Of a DNA stretch of 64,000 nucleotides, positions 35,137 through 43,827 are shown in pieces (position 1 is the stretch's first letter; every line of letters begins with the position of its first letter). Below the pieces are notes generated by a model. That model was not told where the DNA came from. It saw only the letters and a list, made by a program, of their open reading frames with translations, and did no database searches. A program made the position numbers and the translations under genes. Source of the stretch: Mycolicibacterium elephantis DSM 44368 (GTDB lineage Bacteria > Actinomycetota > Actinomycetes > Mycobacteriales > Mycobacteriaceae); contig NZ_ATDN01000067.1 of the NCBI RefSeq assembly GCF_004014805.1, positions 122,850-186,849 of the forward strand. The letters are read 5' to 3'.

Positions 35137-35198
35137 TGCAAGAACTTCGGTGCCCCCAGTGGGACTCGAACCCACACTGGACGGATTTTAAGTCCGCT
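35137..35198. repeat. Right attachment repeat within tRNA-Leu
   Basis: Second copy of the 62-bp direct repeat found at 25597-25658, offset 9,540 bp. It covers the 3' flank and the 3' part of the intact tRNA-Leu gene, so integration rebuilt the tRNA at this end. Confidence 0.9.
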
Positions 35199-35224
35199 GC
35201 CTCTGCCAATTGGGCTATGGGGGC
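35151..35224 (-). tRNA. tRNA-Leu (anticodon UAA)
   Basis: A complete 74-nt cloverleaf on the minus strand: acceptor GCCCCCA paired with TGGGGGC, discriminator A, D arm from GCCC to GGC, anticodon stem GCGGA/TCCGT with loop CTTAAAA (anticodon TAA), five-base variable loop, T stem GTGGG/CCCAC with TTCGAGT loop. CCA is not encoded. The short variable loop is class I, unlike most tRNA-Leu. A 3' half copy lies at 25611-25658. Confidence 0.93.
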
Positions 35225-35348
35225 TGACCCGGGGAGCACGCTACCGCTTGGCCTCGACCATCCAGAATATCGGCCCTGTGACCTGCGCTGATGCATCCAA
35301 CGGGCGGTAGCCGCCCCCGGCACGGCGACCATCAAGGAAAATAGATCC

Positions 35349-37859
35349 ATGGGCATTCTCAGCCGAAACCGTGGCGACCTGCGCATCTACCTGGGCGCTG
35401 CGCCAGGCGTCGGCAAGACCTACTCGATGCTGGCCGAGGCGCACCGGCGCATGGAACGCGGGACCGACGTCATCGCCGCCGTCGTAGAGACCCACGGCCG
35501 CCGCAAGACCGCCCAGCGGCTCGCCGGCATCGAGGTGATGCCACCCCGCATCGTCGAGCACGACGGTGAACGCCACCCCGAGATCGACCTCCCCGCGATC
35601 CTCGAGCGGCGGCCCAAGGTCGTGCTCGTCGACGATCTCGCCCACACCAACGCCCCCGGAAGCAAGAACGCCAACCGCTGGCAGGACGTCGAGGAGCTGC
35701 TCGACGCCGGCATCACGGTGATCACCACCGTCAGCGTCCAGAACCTGGAGAGCCTGGCCGACATCGCCACCCAGATCACCGGCGTCGAAACCAAGGAGCG
35801 CATACCCGACGAGATCGTCCGCGCAGCCGACCAGATCGAGCTGGTGGACATCACGCCACAAGCGTTGCAGCGCAGGCTCGCTCACGGAAACATCTATCCA
35901 CCGGAACGTGTCGACGCCGCGATGTCGAACTATTTCCGGGTCGAAAACCTCACCGCGTTGCGGCAATTGGCGCTGCTGTGGCTGGCCGACCAGGTGGACG
36001 CCGCCCTGGCGAAGTACCGTTCCGACAAAAAGATTCCCGACACCTGGGCGCCCCGCGAGCGGGTGGTGGTCGGCGTCACCGGCGGCCCCGAGTCAGAAAC
36101 CCTGGTGCGCCGCGCCTCTCGTATCGCCTCACGGTCGGGTGCGGAGCTCATGGTCCTTCACGTCGTGCAGGGCGAGGGCCTCACCGGGATCTCGTCCCAA
36201 CAGAAGAAAGCCGTGCGCGACCTCGCCGTCAGCCTCGGCGCGACGATGCACACCGTCATGGCCGGCGATGTCGCCTCGGCGCTGCTCGACTTCGCCCGCG
36301 ACGTCAACGCCACCCAGGTCGTCATCGGCAGCACCCGACGGTCGCGATGGGCGCGCCTGTTCGAGGAGGGCGTCGGCGAGGCGGTCGTGCGGCAGTCCAA
36401 CACCATCGACGTCCACATGGTCACCCACGAGGACGCCGGGGCCGGTTCCTCGGCGGCCCGTAACACGCCCCGACGGCGACGCGTGCTGTCTTGGCTTGCC
36501 GCCGTCGCGATTCCGCTCGCGATCTCCGCAGCGACCGTGTCCCTGCCCGACGGGCTCCTCGGGATCGGGTCTCAGACCGCACTGTTCTTCACCGGCGTGC
36601 TCGGCGTGGCCCTGCTGGGCGGACTGGTCCCTGCGGTGTTGTCGACGGTGCTGTCCGGGGTGTTGCTCGCGTACTTCTTCGTCGCACCGGCGAACACGTT
36701 CGCGATCACCGACACCAACGGCGCGATCACTGCCGCGGTGTTACTGGTGGTCGCTGTCATGGTGGCCGCCCTGCTCGACCACACAGTCCACCGGTTCCGT
36801 GAGGCGCGCCGGGCGTCGCAAGACGCCGAATTGCTTTCGCTGTTCGCCGATTCGGTGCTGCGCGACGCGGATCTCGACGTGTTGCTCGAACGGATCCGCG
36901 AGGCTTACTCCCAACGCGCCGTGAGTTTGGTTCACCTCCACACCGGCGACGTCGTCGCCGCAGTGGGCAAGGACCCGTGCAGCGACGTCGATGACGCCGA
37001 CACCGCAGTCGACGTCGGCGACGACGAGTACAGCATGCTGCTGGCCGGCCGGCCGCTCACCACTCACGATCGCCGGGTGATCAGCGCCGTCGCCAAACAC
37101 GCGGTGGATCTGGTAAAACGACGCGAATCCGCCGAGGAGGCCAGCAGAAGCGGCGCCGTCACCAAGGTGGACGAGTTGTGGCGGTCGCTGACGTCAGCGG
37201 TCAACCACGGTCTGCGCACGCCACTGGCGGCGGCCAGAACGGCGACCTCTGTGCGCGGCGGTGACGCCGACTTCCCGCCTCAGGACACCACGGATCTTCT
37301 GGCCACCGGCGAGGAGTCGGTCGACGAACTCATGGCCGTCGTCGGCAACCTGCTCGACTCGTCTCGTCTGGGCTCTGGAGCAGTCCGGCCGAATCCCGGC
37401 CCCGTCGACCTCGAGGAGGCCGTGCAACGGTCGCTGGTCGGGATCAGCACGGGCAACACCGATTTCACTCGGCGCGGTATCGAGCGGGTCAAGGCGACCG
37501 TTGACGGCACGGCGGTGCTCGCGGACGGCGTGCTGCTCGAGCGCGTGCTGGCTAACGTGATCGACAACTCCCTCCGCTACGCGTCCGGCAGCGCCGTCCG
37601 GGTGACCGCGGGCCAGGTCGGCGACCGGGTGCTGATCGCCGTCGTCGACGAGGGCCCGGGCATCCCCCGAGGCACCGAGGAACAGATCTTCGAGCCGTTC
37701 CAGCGGTTCGACGGCGGTCCCAGTATCGGTGTCGGGCTTGGCCTTTCGGTCGCGCGGGGATTCGTCGAAGCGATGGGCGGCACGATCTCTGCCTCCGACA
37801 CTCCTGGCGGTGGCCTTACCATCGAGATCGACCTGCCCGCCGCACCGAAGGACGCTTAG
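35349..37859 (+). CDS. kdpD: KdpD-type sensor histidine kinase (orphan)
   Basis: An 836-residue KdpD. The N-terminal KdpD domain has Walker A GAAPGVGKTYSML (about residues 17-29) and VVLVDDLAHTN (about 91-101). A USP-like domain follows (about 235-360), then four membrane helices (about 375-490, DUF4118), a GAF-like linker, HisKA with H620 in VNHGLRTPL, and HATPase_c with NVIDNSLRYA and DEGPGIP. KdpD senses low K+ and turgor and drives kdpFABC through KdpE. Neither KdpE nor kdpFABC is adjacent; the convergent response regulator belongs to another kinase. In M. tuberculosis kdpDE lie beside ppx2 (Rv1026-Rv1028), so the location is ancestral. RBS AAGGAAAA precedes the ATG. Confidence 0.88.
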   Translation: MGILSRNRGDLRIYLGAAPGVGKTYSMLAEAHRRMERGTDVIAAVVETHGRRKTAQRLAGIEVMPPRIVEHDGERHPEIDLPAILERRPKVVLVDDLAHTNAPGSKNANRWQDVEELLDAGITVITTVSVQNLESLADIATQITGVETKERIPDEIVRAADQIELVDITPQALQRRLAHGNIYPPERVDAAMSNYFRVENLTALRQLALLWLADQVDAALAKYRSDKKIPDTWAPRERVVVGVTGGPESETLVRRASRIASRSGAELMVLHVVQGEGLTGISSQQKKAVRDLAVSLGATMHTVMAGDVASALLDFARDVNATQVVIGSTRRSRWARLFEEGVGEAVVRQSNTIDVHMVTHEDAGAGSSAARNTPRRRRVLSWLAAVAIPLAISAATVSLPDGLLGIGSQTALFFTGVLGVALLGGLVPAVLSTVLSGVLLAYFFVAPANTFAITDTNGAITAAVLLVVAVMVAALLDHTVHRFREARRASQDAELLSLFADSVLRDADLDVLLERIREAYSQRAVSLVHLHTGDVVAAVGKDPCSDVDDADTAVDVGDDEYSMLLAGRPLTTHDRRVISAVAKHAVDLVKRRESAEEASRSGAVTKVDELWRSLTSAVNHGLRTPLAAARTATSVRGGDADFPPQDTTDLLATGEESVDELMAVVGNLLDSSRLGSGAVRPNPGPVDLEEAVQRSLVGISTGNTDFTRRGIERVKATVDGTAVLADGVLLERVLANVIDNSLRYASGSAVRVTAGQVGDRVLIAVVDEGPGIPRGTEEQIFEPFQRFDGGPSIGVGLGLSVARGFVEAMGGTISASDTPGGGLTIEIDLPAAPKDA

Positions 37860-38525
37860 TCACTCGACGGTTTCGAGCCGGTATCCCATGCCCCGCAATG
37901 TGACAAACCGGTTTGCGCCGAGCTTGCGCCGCAGATACCGCACGTAGACGTCGACGACGTTCGATCCCGGGTCGAAGTCGTAGCCCCACACGTGGCTGAG
38001 CAACTGCTCCCGCGACAGCACCTGCCCCGGATGGCGCAGGAACGTCTCGGCCAAGGCGAACTCCCGCGCCGACAAGTCCACCGTGCGACCGTCGACCTGG
38101 GCCTGCCGCGTTCGAAGATCCAAATGCAAGCCTCCGCAGGACAGTACGGTCAACTCCGGCGTTCGATCCGGTGCCAACCGCACTCGGATGCGAGCCAGCA
38201 GTTCCTCGAACCGGAACGGCTTGGGCATGTAGTCGTCGGCCCCGCCTTCCAGCCCGGCAACCGTGTCCTGCACGCTGGTGCGCGCCGTCAGCACGATCAC
38301 CGGGATCGGATGGTTCTCCGCCCGCAGCCTGCGCAGCACCGCGAACCCGTCCATCTCCGGTAGCCCGATGTCGAGCACCATCAGATCGAACCCGCCACTC
38401 ACCGCGTAGTCGTACGCCGACGGCCCATCTGCCACCACCGTGGTGGTAAACCCGTTGGCGGACAACCCCTTCTCGATGAACGAGGCGATCCTCGGCTCGT
38501 CCTCGGCAATCAGTATCCGCGCCAT
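37860..38525 (-). CDS. OmpR-family response regulator
   Basis: A 221-residue regulator from the ATG at 38525. Receiver: LIAEDEPRIASFIE, phosphoacceptor Asp in LMVLDIGLPEMDGF, switch residues LTARTS and the KPF Lys. C-terminal winged helix: LSAREFALAETFLRHPGQVLSREQLL and VDVYVRYLRRKLG. It is the second gene of an operon with the kinase at 38510-39982; the coding regions overlap by 16 bp. The stop touches that of kdpD on the other strand. It resembles the TrcR/CutR group in layout but I do not assign a name. Confidence 0.88.
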   Translation of the reverse strand: MARILIAEDEPRIASFIEKGLSANGFTTTVVADGPSAYDYAVSGGFDLMVLDIGLPEMDGFAVLRRLRAENHPIPVIVLTARTSVQDTVAGLEGGADDYMPKPFRFEELLARIRVRLAPDRTPELTVLSCGGLHLDLRTRQAQVDGRTVDLSAREFALAETFLRHPGQVLSREQLLSHVWGYDFDPGSNVVDVYVRYLRRKLGANRFVTLRGMGYRLETVE

Positions 38526-39982
38526 TGACCCTCCATCACCGCCGGAATCACGACGGTGAACGTCGCTCCCCGGCCGGGTATGCTGTCCAGCCACACGTCG
38601 CCGCCATGCGCGACCGCGATCGCCCGAACAATCGAAAGCCCAAGCCCAGCACCGTCAGAGCGTCTCGGCCCACCTCGGGCGAAACGCTCGAAGATCCGCG
38701 CCCGCTCGTCGTCGCTGACGCCCGGACCGGAATCTGATACCCAGAACCGCAGCGATCCACCCGACAATTGCGACCCCACCCCGATCCAGCCGCCCTCCTC
38801 GGTGAAGCGAGCCGCGTTGTCGGCCAACGCCACCAGCGCCTGCGTGATCCGCTGCGGATCCAGCACTGCTGTCGTCCGCGCCGCCGTCTCCAATTGGAAA
38901 TCACGATGCGCGAGGCGGCTGATCTTCGAGAACGTTTCCTGCGTCAGCGCTTCCACGTCGACGACTTCGGGATGCAGGAACGACGGCTGCTCGGACTGCG
39001 CCAACAACAACAGGTCCGACACCATCCGGTTCATCCGCCCAAGCTCGTCGTCGACCAGAGCCACCGTCGACGCCACATCCTGCGGGTCGGCGGGATCGAG
39101 CACCTCCAGGTGCCCCCGCACGATCGTGATGGGCGTGCGCAGCTCGTGGCCCGCGTCGTCGATGAATCGCCGCTGCGCCGACACCCCCGCCTCAACGCGG
39201 TCGAGCATGCCGTTGATGGTGGCGACCAGCCGGTCGAGCTCGTCGTCCTTGCCGCGCGACGGCACCCGCAGCGACAGGTCGGTGTCGCTGATCATCCGGG
39301 TGGTGTCGGCAACGTCGCGCAGCGGACGCAGGATCCGGCCGGCCAGGATCCAGGCCGCCGCCGCGGCGCCGAGCATCGTCACCGAGCCGACGATCAGCAT
39401 CAACCGGGCCGCATCGTTGGCGGCGCCGCGTTCGGCGTCGCCCATGTACGCCGCGACGATGACACCGCGCGCGGGGTCGCCATCGAGGCGGACCGGGATC
39501 GCGAGATAGCGCACCTCGCCGGCCTCGGCGTGCTGGTACCGCCCCTCCACCGGCTCGGTCACGGTGGCCACGCGCTCGGCGAACGCAGCGTCCTGCGCCA
39601 GCACCTCCTGCGCGCCGGGCTCCTGCCTGCTCTGGGTTCGGTACCGCCCGTCGACATAGCCGAGAAACTTCTCGTTGGGCCGGGCGATGTTGTAGGCGAT
39701 GGCCTCCCGAATCACCTCTTCCACGCCGGTGAACGGCTCGCCGGTACGCGGGTTCACGCCCGGCTCGGTCAGCTCGGCGAACTCCTGCACCTCAAAGCGC
39801 AGCGCCTCGTCCATCCGCGCGTCGATCGCCCGAACCAGCAGCTGCCACGTCACGAACGTGACGACGCCCAGCGCGGTCAGCACCAGCAGCAGCACCCAGG
39901 CGATGATCTGCGTGCGCGCGGTCCACGGCCGTAGTCGACGCCATCTCCGCCGCGGGTCGACCGGGGCAGATTCAACGGTCAT
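38510..39982 (-). CDS. Sensor histidine kinase
   Basis: A 490-residue kinase with two membrane helices (IIAWVLLLVLTALGVVTFVTW and LMLIVGSVTMLGAAAAAWILA) that bracket an extracytoplasmic sensor of about 140 residues. HAMP (LRPLRDVADTTRMIS) follows, then HisKA with His in DDAGHELRTPITI, and HATPase_c with DNAARF, DSGPGV and GAGLGLSIV. It is expressed with the OmpR-type regulator downstream and, to judge from position, with the acidic repeat protein upstream (40053-40436), which may be its periplasmic partner. The signal is not known. Confidence 0.88.
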   Translation of the reverse strand: MTVESAPVDPRRRWRRLRPWTARTQIIAWVLLLVLTALGVVTFVTWQLLVRAIDARMDEALRFEVQEFAELTEPGVNPRTGEPFTGVEEVIREAIAYNIARPNEKFLGYVDGRYRTQSRQEPGAQEVLAQDAAFAERVATVTEPVEGRYQHAEAGEVRYLAIPVRLDGDPARGVIVAAYMGDAERGAANDAARLMLIVGSVTMLGAAAAAWILAGRILRPLRDVADTTRMISDTDLSLRVPSRGKDDELDRLVATINGMLDRVEAGVSAQRRFIDDAGHELRTPITIVRGHLEVLDPADPQDVASTVALVDDELGRMNRMVSDLLLLAQSEQPSFLHPEVVDVEALTQETFSKISRLAHRDFQLETAARTTAVLDPQRITQALVALADNAARFTEEGGWIGVGSQLSGGSLRFWVSDSGPGVSDDERARIFERFARGGPRRSDGAGLGLSIVRAIAVAHGGDVWLDSIPGRGATFTVVIPAVMEGQWRGY

Positions 39983-40052
39983 CGTCGTCCTCCCCGGGTT
40001 GCTGCGTCTCTAGTACCCATCCTCCCGCGCGGCAGCTGCGACGGACGCCGGC

Positions 40053-40436
40053 TCAGTCGTCATCGTCATCGTCCCAGTCGTCATCGTCATCGTCCCAGTC
40101 GTCATCGTCGTCGTCCCAGTCGTCGTCAGCGCTGACCGCCGGTGGCGGGGCGGGCACGTCGACGGGCGGCGGCGGGGGCGCGAGCTTGGATGCGTCGGGC
40201 GGCCGCGGCGGACGCACGGGCACGACGGGCGCGGCCGGCGCATCCGGTGTCGACGGCGCCGCATCCTGTGGCGAGCGCGGCGTTTGTGGCGACGACGGCT
40301 GCTCAGGTGCGCGGACGGTGATCGGGCCGAGCGGCTCATGGTCGGCGGCCGAGCGCGTCGTCGCGATCACCACGCCGCCCAACCCGGCTGCCAGCAGGGC
40401 CAACGCGGCCACCGCAATAATCAACGATCTGCGCAT
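40053..40436 (-). CDS. Secreted or anchored Pro-rich protein with WDDDDDD repeats
   Basis: A 127-residue protein from the ATG at 40436 (a GTG at 40466 is possible). The N-terminal helix MRRSLIIAVAALALLAAGLGG is a signal or anchor. A Pro/Ala/Ser-rich linker follows, and the last about 25 residues are WDDDDDD repeated three times. The tail is encoded by a 21-bp tandem repeat. Such clustered Asp with Trp suggests metal or cation binding outside the membrane. It is the first gene of the kinase/regulator operon (70 bp from the kinase), so it may present or buffer the signal. Confidence 0.7.
   Translation of the reverse strand: MRRSLIIAVAALALLAAGLGGVVIATTRSAADHEPLGPITVRAPEQPSSPQTPRSPQDAAPSTPDAPAAPVVPVRPPRPPDASKLAPPPPPVDVPAPPPAVSADDDWDDDDDDWDDDDDDWDDDDDD
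40055..40125. repeat. 21-bp tandem repeat encoding the acidic tail
   Basis: Just over three copies of a 21-bp unit (CAGTCGTCATCGTCATCGTC plus C) with few changes. Each encodes one WDDDDDD heptad on the minus strand. The near-identity points to recent slippage, so copy number may vary between strains. Confidence 0.85.
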
Positions 40437-40478
40437 GCCGTCCACGATCGGGTGCACGAATGTCACCGCGGTGATAGC

Positions 40479-40500
40479 CAGATGAGAAGGTTCTCATCTG
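40479..40500. promoter_or_regulatory. 22-bp palindrome upstream of the acidic-protein/kinase operon
   Basis: CAGATGAGAA (40479-40488) and TTCTCATCTG (40491-40500) are exact inverted repeats around GG. The site lies about 43 bp upstream of the ATG at 40436 and 58 bp from the neighbouring DUF309 stop. It is a good operator candidate, most simply for the response regulator of its own operon. Confidence 0.65.
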
Positions 40501-40557
40501 CCCGCGCGTCCAAACTGAGCTTATGGCCGCAATCTGCGCCGAATCCGGCGCACAAGC

Positions 40558-41043
40558 TCAGGTTCGGCGTCGGATCACCAATCGGGGCCGTAACCGCGCG
40601 GCTGCGATGTCCGCGTCGCTGTCCAGATCGTCGATCAGCGCGCGGGCGTGGGTGATCAGCCCGTCGACGTCGATGCCGTGCGGTGGGGGCTCGGGCCGCT
40701 GCGCCATGCGCTCAGCGGCGCGGGTCAGCACGGTCGCGGCGCCGACGGTGTTGCCGCGCTGAATGTGGGTGATGCCCACCGCGAGCTGCGCCAGCCCCTG
40801 CCACATGTCGCGTTCGTCGTCGGGCGCGTTCTTCCAGGCCGCCTCCAGCACCTCGTGCGCGTTGAATGCCAGTCCGTCGTCCAGCAGCTCCTGCGCGTAC
40901 GCCAGCGAGTCCGACGGCGACAACTCGAGATCCTCGGGGATGCGGGGCACGCCCTCGCTGCCGTGCGGCAGCGGTCTGCCGAGCGCGTCACGGGGTCGGC
41001 TGCTGCGCGCCTTGCCCGACTCGTCGCGATCCCGCTCCGCCAC
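40558..41043 (-). CDS. DUF309 domain protein
   Basis: A 161-residue protein from a GTG at 41043 that overlaps the stop of the hydrolase gene before it. The DUF309 helical bundle is seen in AYAQELLDDGLAFNAHEVLEAAWKN (with HEVLE), MWQGLAQLAVGITHIQRGN and a further helix. The His/Glu pattern recalls a metal-binding hydrolase-like fold, but no function is established. It is co-translated with the hydrolase upstream. Confidence 0.82.
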   Translation of the reverse strand: MAERDRDESGKARSSRPRDALGRPLPHGSEGVPRIPEDLELSPSDSLAYAQELLDDGLAFNAHEVLEAAWKNAPDDERDMWQGLAQLAVGITHIQRGNTVGAATVLTRAAERMAQRPEPPPHGIDVDGLITHARALIDDLDSDADIAAARLRPRLVIRRRT

Positions 41044-41903
41044 TACCGCTGCGTCTCTTCGGCCAACGAGATCAACCGCGCGCGAACCAGATCGGGCCGC
41101 TCGTCGATGATGAAATGGCTGGCGTCGACGGTCTCCAGCGTGTAGTCGTCGGCCTTCGCGGTCTCCGGCGCGGCGAACGAGACGTGCACGGCACTGTCGT
41201 GCAGCCCGAACAGACAGCGGATCGGCACCGTCGCGCGAGGCGGCGCCGGTGCGCGCACGGCGGCGGGAAGTTCGCGAAGCAGAAACGTCCGGTAGGTGTC
41301 CCTGGCCGTGCGGGCCACCACCGGATCGCGGAACCGTTCGGTGTAGACGCGGGCAGTGTCCCGGTCCATCGCGGAGGCCGACGCGAACGCCCGGTCGAGA
41401 AGGCTCGTGCGCTGCTGCACCGGCACCCCGACCGTGGCCATCAGCACCTGGTACCAGAACCGCCACAGATGCGGCGCCACCGCCTGCGGCGGCAGCCACG
41501 GGTGCGCCATGTTCATGACGAGGTAGCCGTCGAAACGCTCCGGCGCCCTCAGCACCATCCGGTAGCCGACGAAGCCGCCCCAGTCGTGACCGACCAAAAG
41601 CACGCGCTCGAGCCCGAGCACGTCCATCAGCGCCAGCACGTCGCTGGCGACGTCGTCCTTGGCCCACCGGTGCGGCGGCGGTCCTGACCACCCGTAACCG
41701 GGCAGGTCGGGCGCGATGATCCGCATCCCCGGCGGCGGGTCGGCCAGCAGATCGCGGTACACCCAATGGTGTTGCGGCCACCCGTGCAGGGCCAGGACGG
41801 GACGTCCGTCGGGCGCGCCTGCCTCGGTGACGTGGAACCGCACGCCACGGGCGTCGACGAACGAGCGCCGCGCCCCGTCGATGGGCGGCGGTTGTGCAGG
41901 CAT
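41043..41903 (-). CDS. Alpha/beta hydrolase, epoxide hydrolase-like
   Basis: A 286-residue alpha/beta hydrolase. HGWPQ gives the oxyanion-hole segment, the nucleophile is Asp in LVGHDWGGF, and the catalytic His lies in DASHFI near the C-terminus. Asp nucleophile plus HGWP is typical for epoxide hydrolases and haloalkane dehalogenases. The cap includes W-x-x-x-L-x-x-W (HLWRFWYQVL). It overlaps the DUF309 start, so they form an operon. Confidence 0.82.
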   Translation of the reverse strand: MPAQPPPIDGARRSFVDARGVRFHVTEAGAPDGRPVLALHGWPQHHWVYRDLLADPPPGMRIIAPDLPGYGWSGPPPHRWAKDDVASDVLALMDVLGLERVLLVGHDWGGFVGYRMVLRAPERFDGYLVMNMAHPWLPPQAVAPHLWRFWYQVLMATVGVPVQQRTSLLDRAFASASAMDRDTARVYTERFRDPVVARTARDTYRTFLLRELPAAVRAPAPPRATVPIRCLFGLHDSAVHVSFAAPETAKADDYTLETVDASHFIIDERPDLVRARLISLAEETQR

Positions 41904-41943
41904 AACGCGACTATAAGGAGGGCCGTCGCGCTACCGTGCCGGT

Positions 41944-43815
41944 ATGGGCGGATACCGAGACCTGCGCGACGCCAGCCTTCGCGATCCAGCGTCGTTTTGG
42001 GCGGAGGCCGCGCAGGCGGTGACGTGGACCCGCGAGCCACAACAGATCCTCGACGACTCGAGTCCGCCGTTCTACCGCTGGTTTCCAGATGGGGAACTGA
42101 ACACGTGCGCCAACGCGCTGGACCGCCATGTCGCCGGCGGGCGCGCCGACCAACCGGCGCTGATCTACGACTCACCCGTCACCGGAGCCCAGCGCACCTA
42201 CACCTACGGCGAACTCCTCTCGGCCACAGCGCGTTTCGCCGGTGCTTTGCGCCAGCTGGGCGTCGGCAAGGGTGACTGCGTCGTGATCTACATGCCGATG
42301 GTGCCCGAAGCCGTGATCGCCATGCTGGCGTGCGCGCGGCTGGGTGCGGTGCACTCGGTGGTGTTCGGCGGGTTCGCCGCACACGAACTGGCCTTACGCA
42401 TCGACGACGCCCGTCCGACGGTGATCGTGTCGGCGTCGTGTGGCATCGAGCCGACCCGCACCGTCGACTACAAGCCGATGCTCGACGCGGCTCTGGAGAT
42501 GGCCGAGCACCCGGCTCCGCCGTGCGCGATCCTGCAGCGTGAACACCAGCCGTGCCAACTGGTCGACGGTCGGGACCGGGACTGGGACGAGCTGATGTCG
42601 ACGGCTCAACCCGTCGACCCGGTACCCGTGAAGTCCACCGATCCGCTGTATGTCCTCTACACCTCCGGCACGACCGGAAAACCGAAGGGCATCGTCCGCG
42701 ACAACGGCGGGCACGCCGTCGCGCTGCTGTGGAGCATGCGCCACATCTACGACACCGAGCCCGGCGACGTCTATTGGGCCGCTTCGGATGTCGGCTGGGT
42801 GGTCGGGCACTCCTACATCGTCTACGGCCCGCTGCTGCTGGGCGCGACGACCGTGTTGTACGAAGGCAAACCCGTCGGCACCCCCGACGCCGGCGCGTTC
42901 TGGCGGGTGGCCGCCGAGCACGGGGTCAAGGCGATGTTCACCGCGCCGACGGCGATCCGCGCGATCAAGAAAGAGGATCCCGAGGGCCGACACCTCGGCA
43001 AGTACGACCTGTCGGCGCTGCGGTATCTCTTCCAGGCCGGCGAACGGCTCGACCCGGACACCTACCAGTGGGCGGCGGAGAAACTCGGCCTGCCGGTGGT
43101 CGATCACTGGTGGCAGACCGAGACCGGCTGGTCCATCGCGGCCAACCCGATGGGCATCGAGCCGATGCCGATCAAGCCCGGTTCGGCCACGGTGGCGATG
43201 CCCGGCTACGACGTGCGCATCCTGCGCACGGACGGCTCGGAGTGCGACGCCGGCGAGGAGGGCGCGATCTGCGTGCGGCTGCCGCTGCCGCCCGGCACCC
43301 TGCCCACGCTGTGGGGCGACGACGACCGTTACGTCGCGTCCTACCTGTCGGCGTTTCCCGGCTACTACCTCACCGGTGACGGCGGCTATTTCGACGAGGA
43401 CGGCTACCTGTTCGTGATGGGCCGCACCGACGACGTGATCAACGTTGCGGGACATCGGTTGTCGACAGGTGCGATCGAGGCGGTCCTGGCGGATCATCCG
43501 TCGGTGGCGGAGTGCGCGGTCATCGGTGTGGCCGACGAGATCAAGGGTCAGGTTCCGCGCGGGTTCGTCGTGCTCAAAGCCGGAGCGTCCGCCGATGAGC
43601 TGGCCGACGAACTGGTCGCCGCGGTGCGGGAGAACATCGGCGCTGTCGCGTGTTTCAAGACCGTCGACGTCGTGCCCGCGCTGCCGAAGACCCGATCCGG
43701 CAAGATCCTGCGCAAAACGATGCGCGGCATCGCCGACGGCCGCTACGAGCCGGTGCCGTCCACCATCGAGGATCCCTCGGTGCTCGACGCGCTGAAATCG
43801 GTGCTGCGGCGCTGA
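41944..43815 (+). CDS. Acyl-CoA synthetase, propionyl-CoA synthetase (PrpE/ACSS3)-like
   Basis: A 623-residue AMP-forming synthetase of the acetyl/propionyl-CoA synthetase group. VLYTSGTTGKPKGIVRDNGGH is the ATP-binding P-loop motif with the RDNGGH seen in PrpE; WWQTETGWS and YYLTGDGG follow; K in RSGKILRK is the catalytic, acetylatable Lys. It activates a short-chain carboxylate (propionate most likely) to its CoA ester. It is divergent from the hydrolase with 40 bp between, so promoters must overlap. Confidence 0.88.
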   Translation: MGGYRDLRDASLRDPASFWAEAAQAVTWTREPQQILDDSSPPFYRWFPDGELNTCANALDRHVAGGRADQPALIYDSPVTGAQRTYTYGELLSATARFAGALRQLGVGKGDCVVIYMPMVPEAVIAMLACARLGAVHSVVFGGFAAHELALRIDDARPTVIVSASCGIEPTRTVDYKPMLDAALEMAEHPAPPCAILQREHQPCQLVDGRDRDWDELMSTAQPVDPVPVKSTDPLYVLYTSGTTGKPKGIVRDNGGHAVALLWSMRHIYDTEPGDVYWAASDVGWVVGHSYIVYGPLLLGATTVLYEGKPVGTPDAGAFWRVAAEHGVKAMFTAPTAIRAIKKEDPEGRHLGKYDLSALRYLFQAGERLDPDTYQWAAEKLGLPVVDHWWQTETGWSIAANPMGIEPMPIKPGSATVAMPGYDVRILRTDGSECDAGEEGAICVRLPLPPGTLPTLWGDDDRYVASYLSAFPGYYLTGDGGYFDEDGYLFVMGRTDDVINVAGHRLSTGAIEAVLADHPSVAECAVIGVADEIKGQVPRGFVVLKAGASADELADELVAAVRENIGAVACFKTVDVVPALPKTRSGKILRKTMRGIADGRYEPVPSTIEDPSVLDALKSVLRR

Positions 43816-43827
43816 AGTCCGGCGAGG

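Larger units (their letters stand above)
25597..35198. mobile_element. Defence island integrated at tRNA-Leu(UAA)
   Basis: A 9.54-kb segment lies between two copies of a 62-bp direct repeat that derive from the tRNA-Leu 3' part. Codon use and base composition inside are visibly more AT-rich than outside (frequent ATA, TTA, AGA, ATT codons). Cargo: a frameshifted gene, Vsr, a restriction endonuclease, a controller protein, a C5-methyltransferase, a PNP-NACHT operon, a phage-type protein, a peptidase remnant and a membrane protein. No integrase, relaxase or transposase is visible, so it is either carried in trans or has lost its integrase. Confidence 0.85.

Noticed and set aside
40055..40125. 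Tandem repeat considered as a CRISPR array
   Set aside because: Units are contiguous without spacers and code for the WDDDDDD tail.
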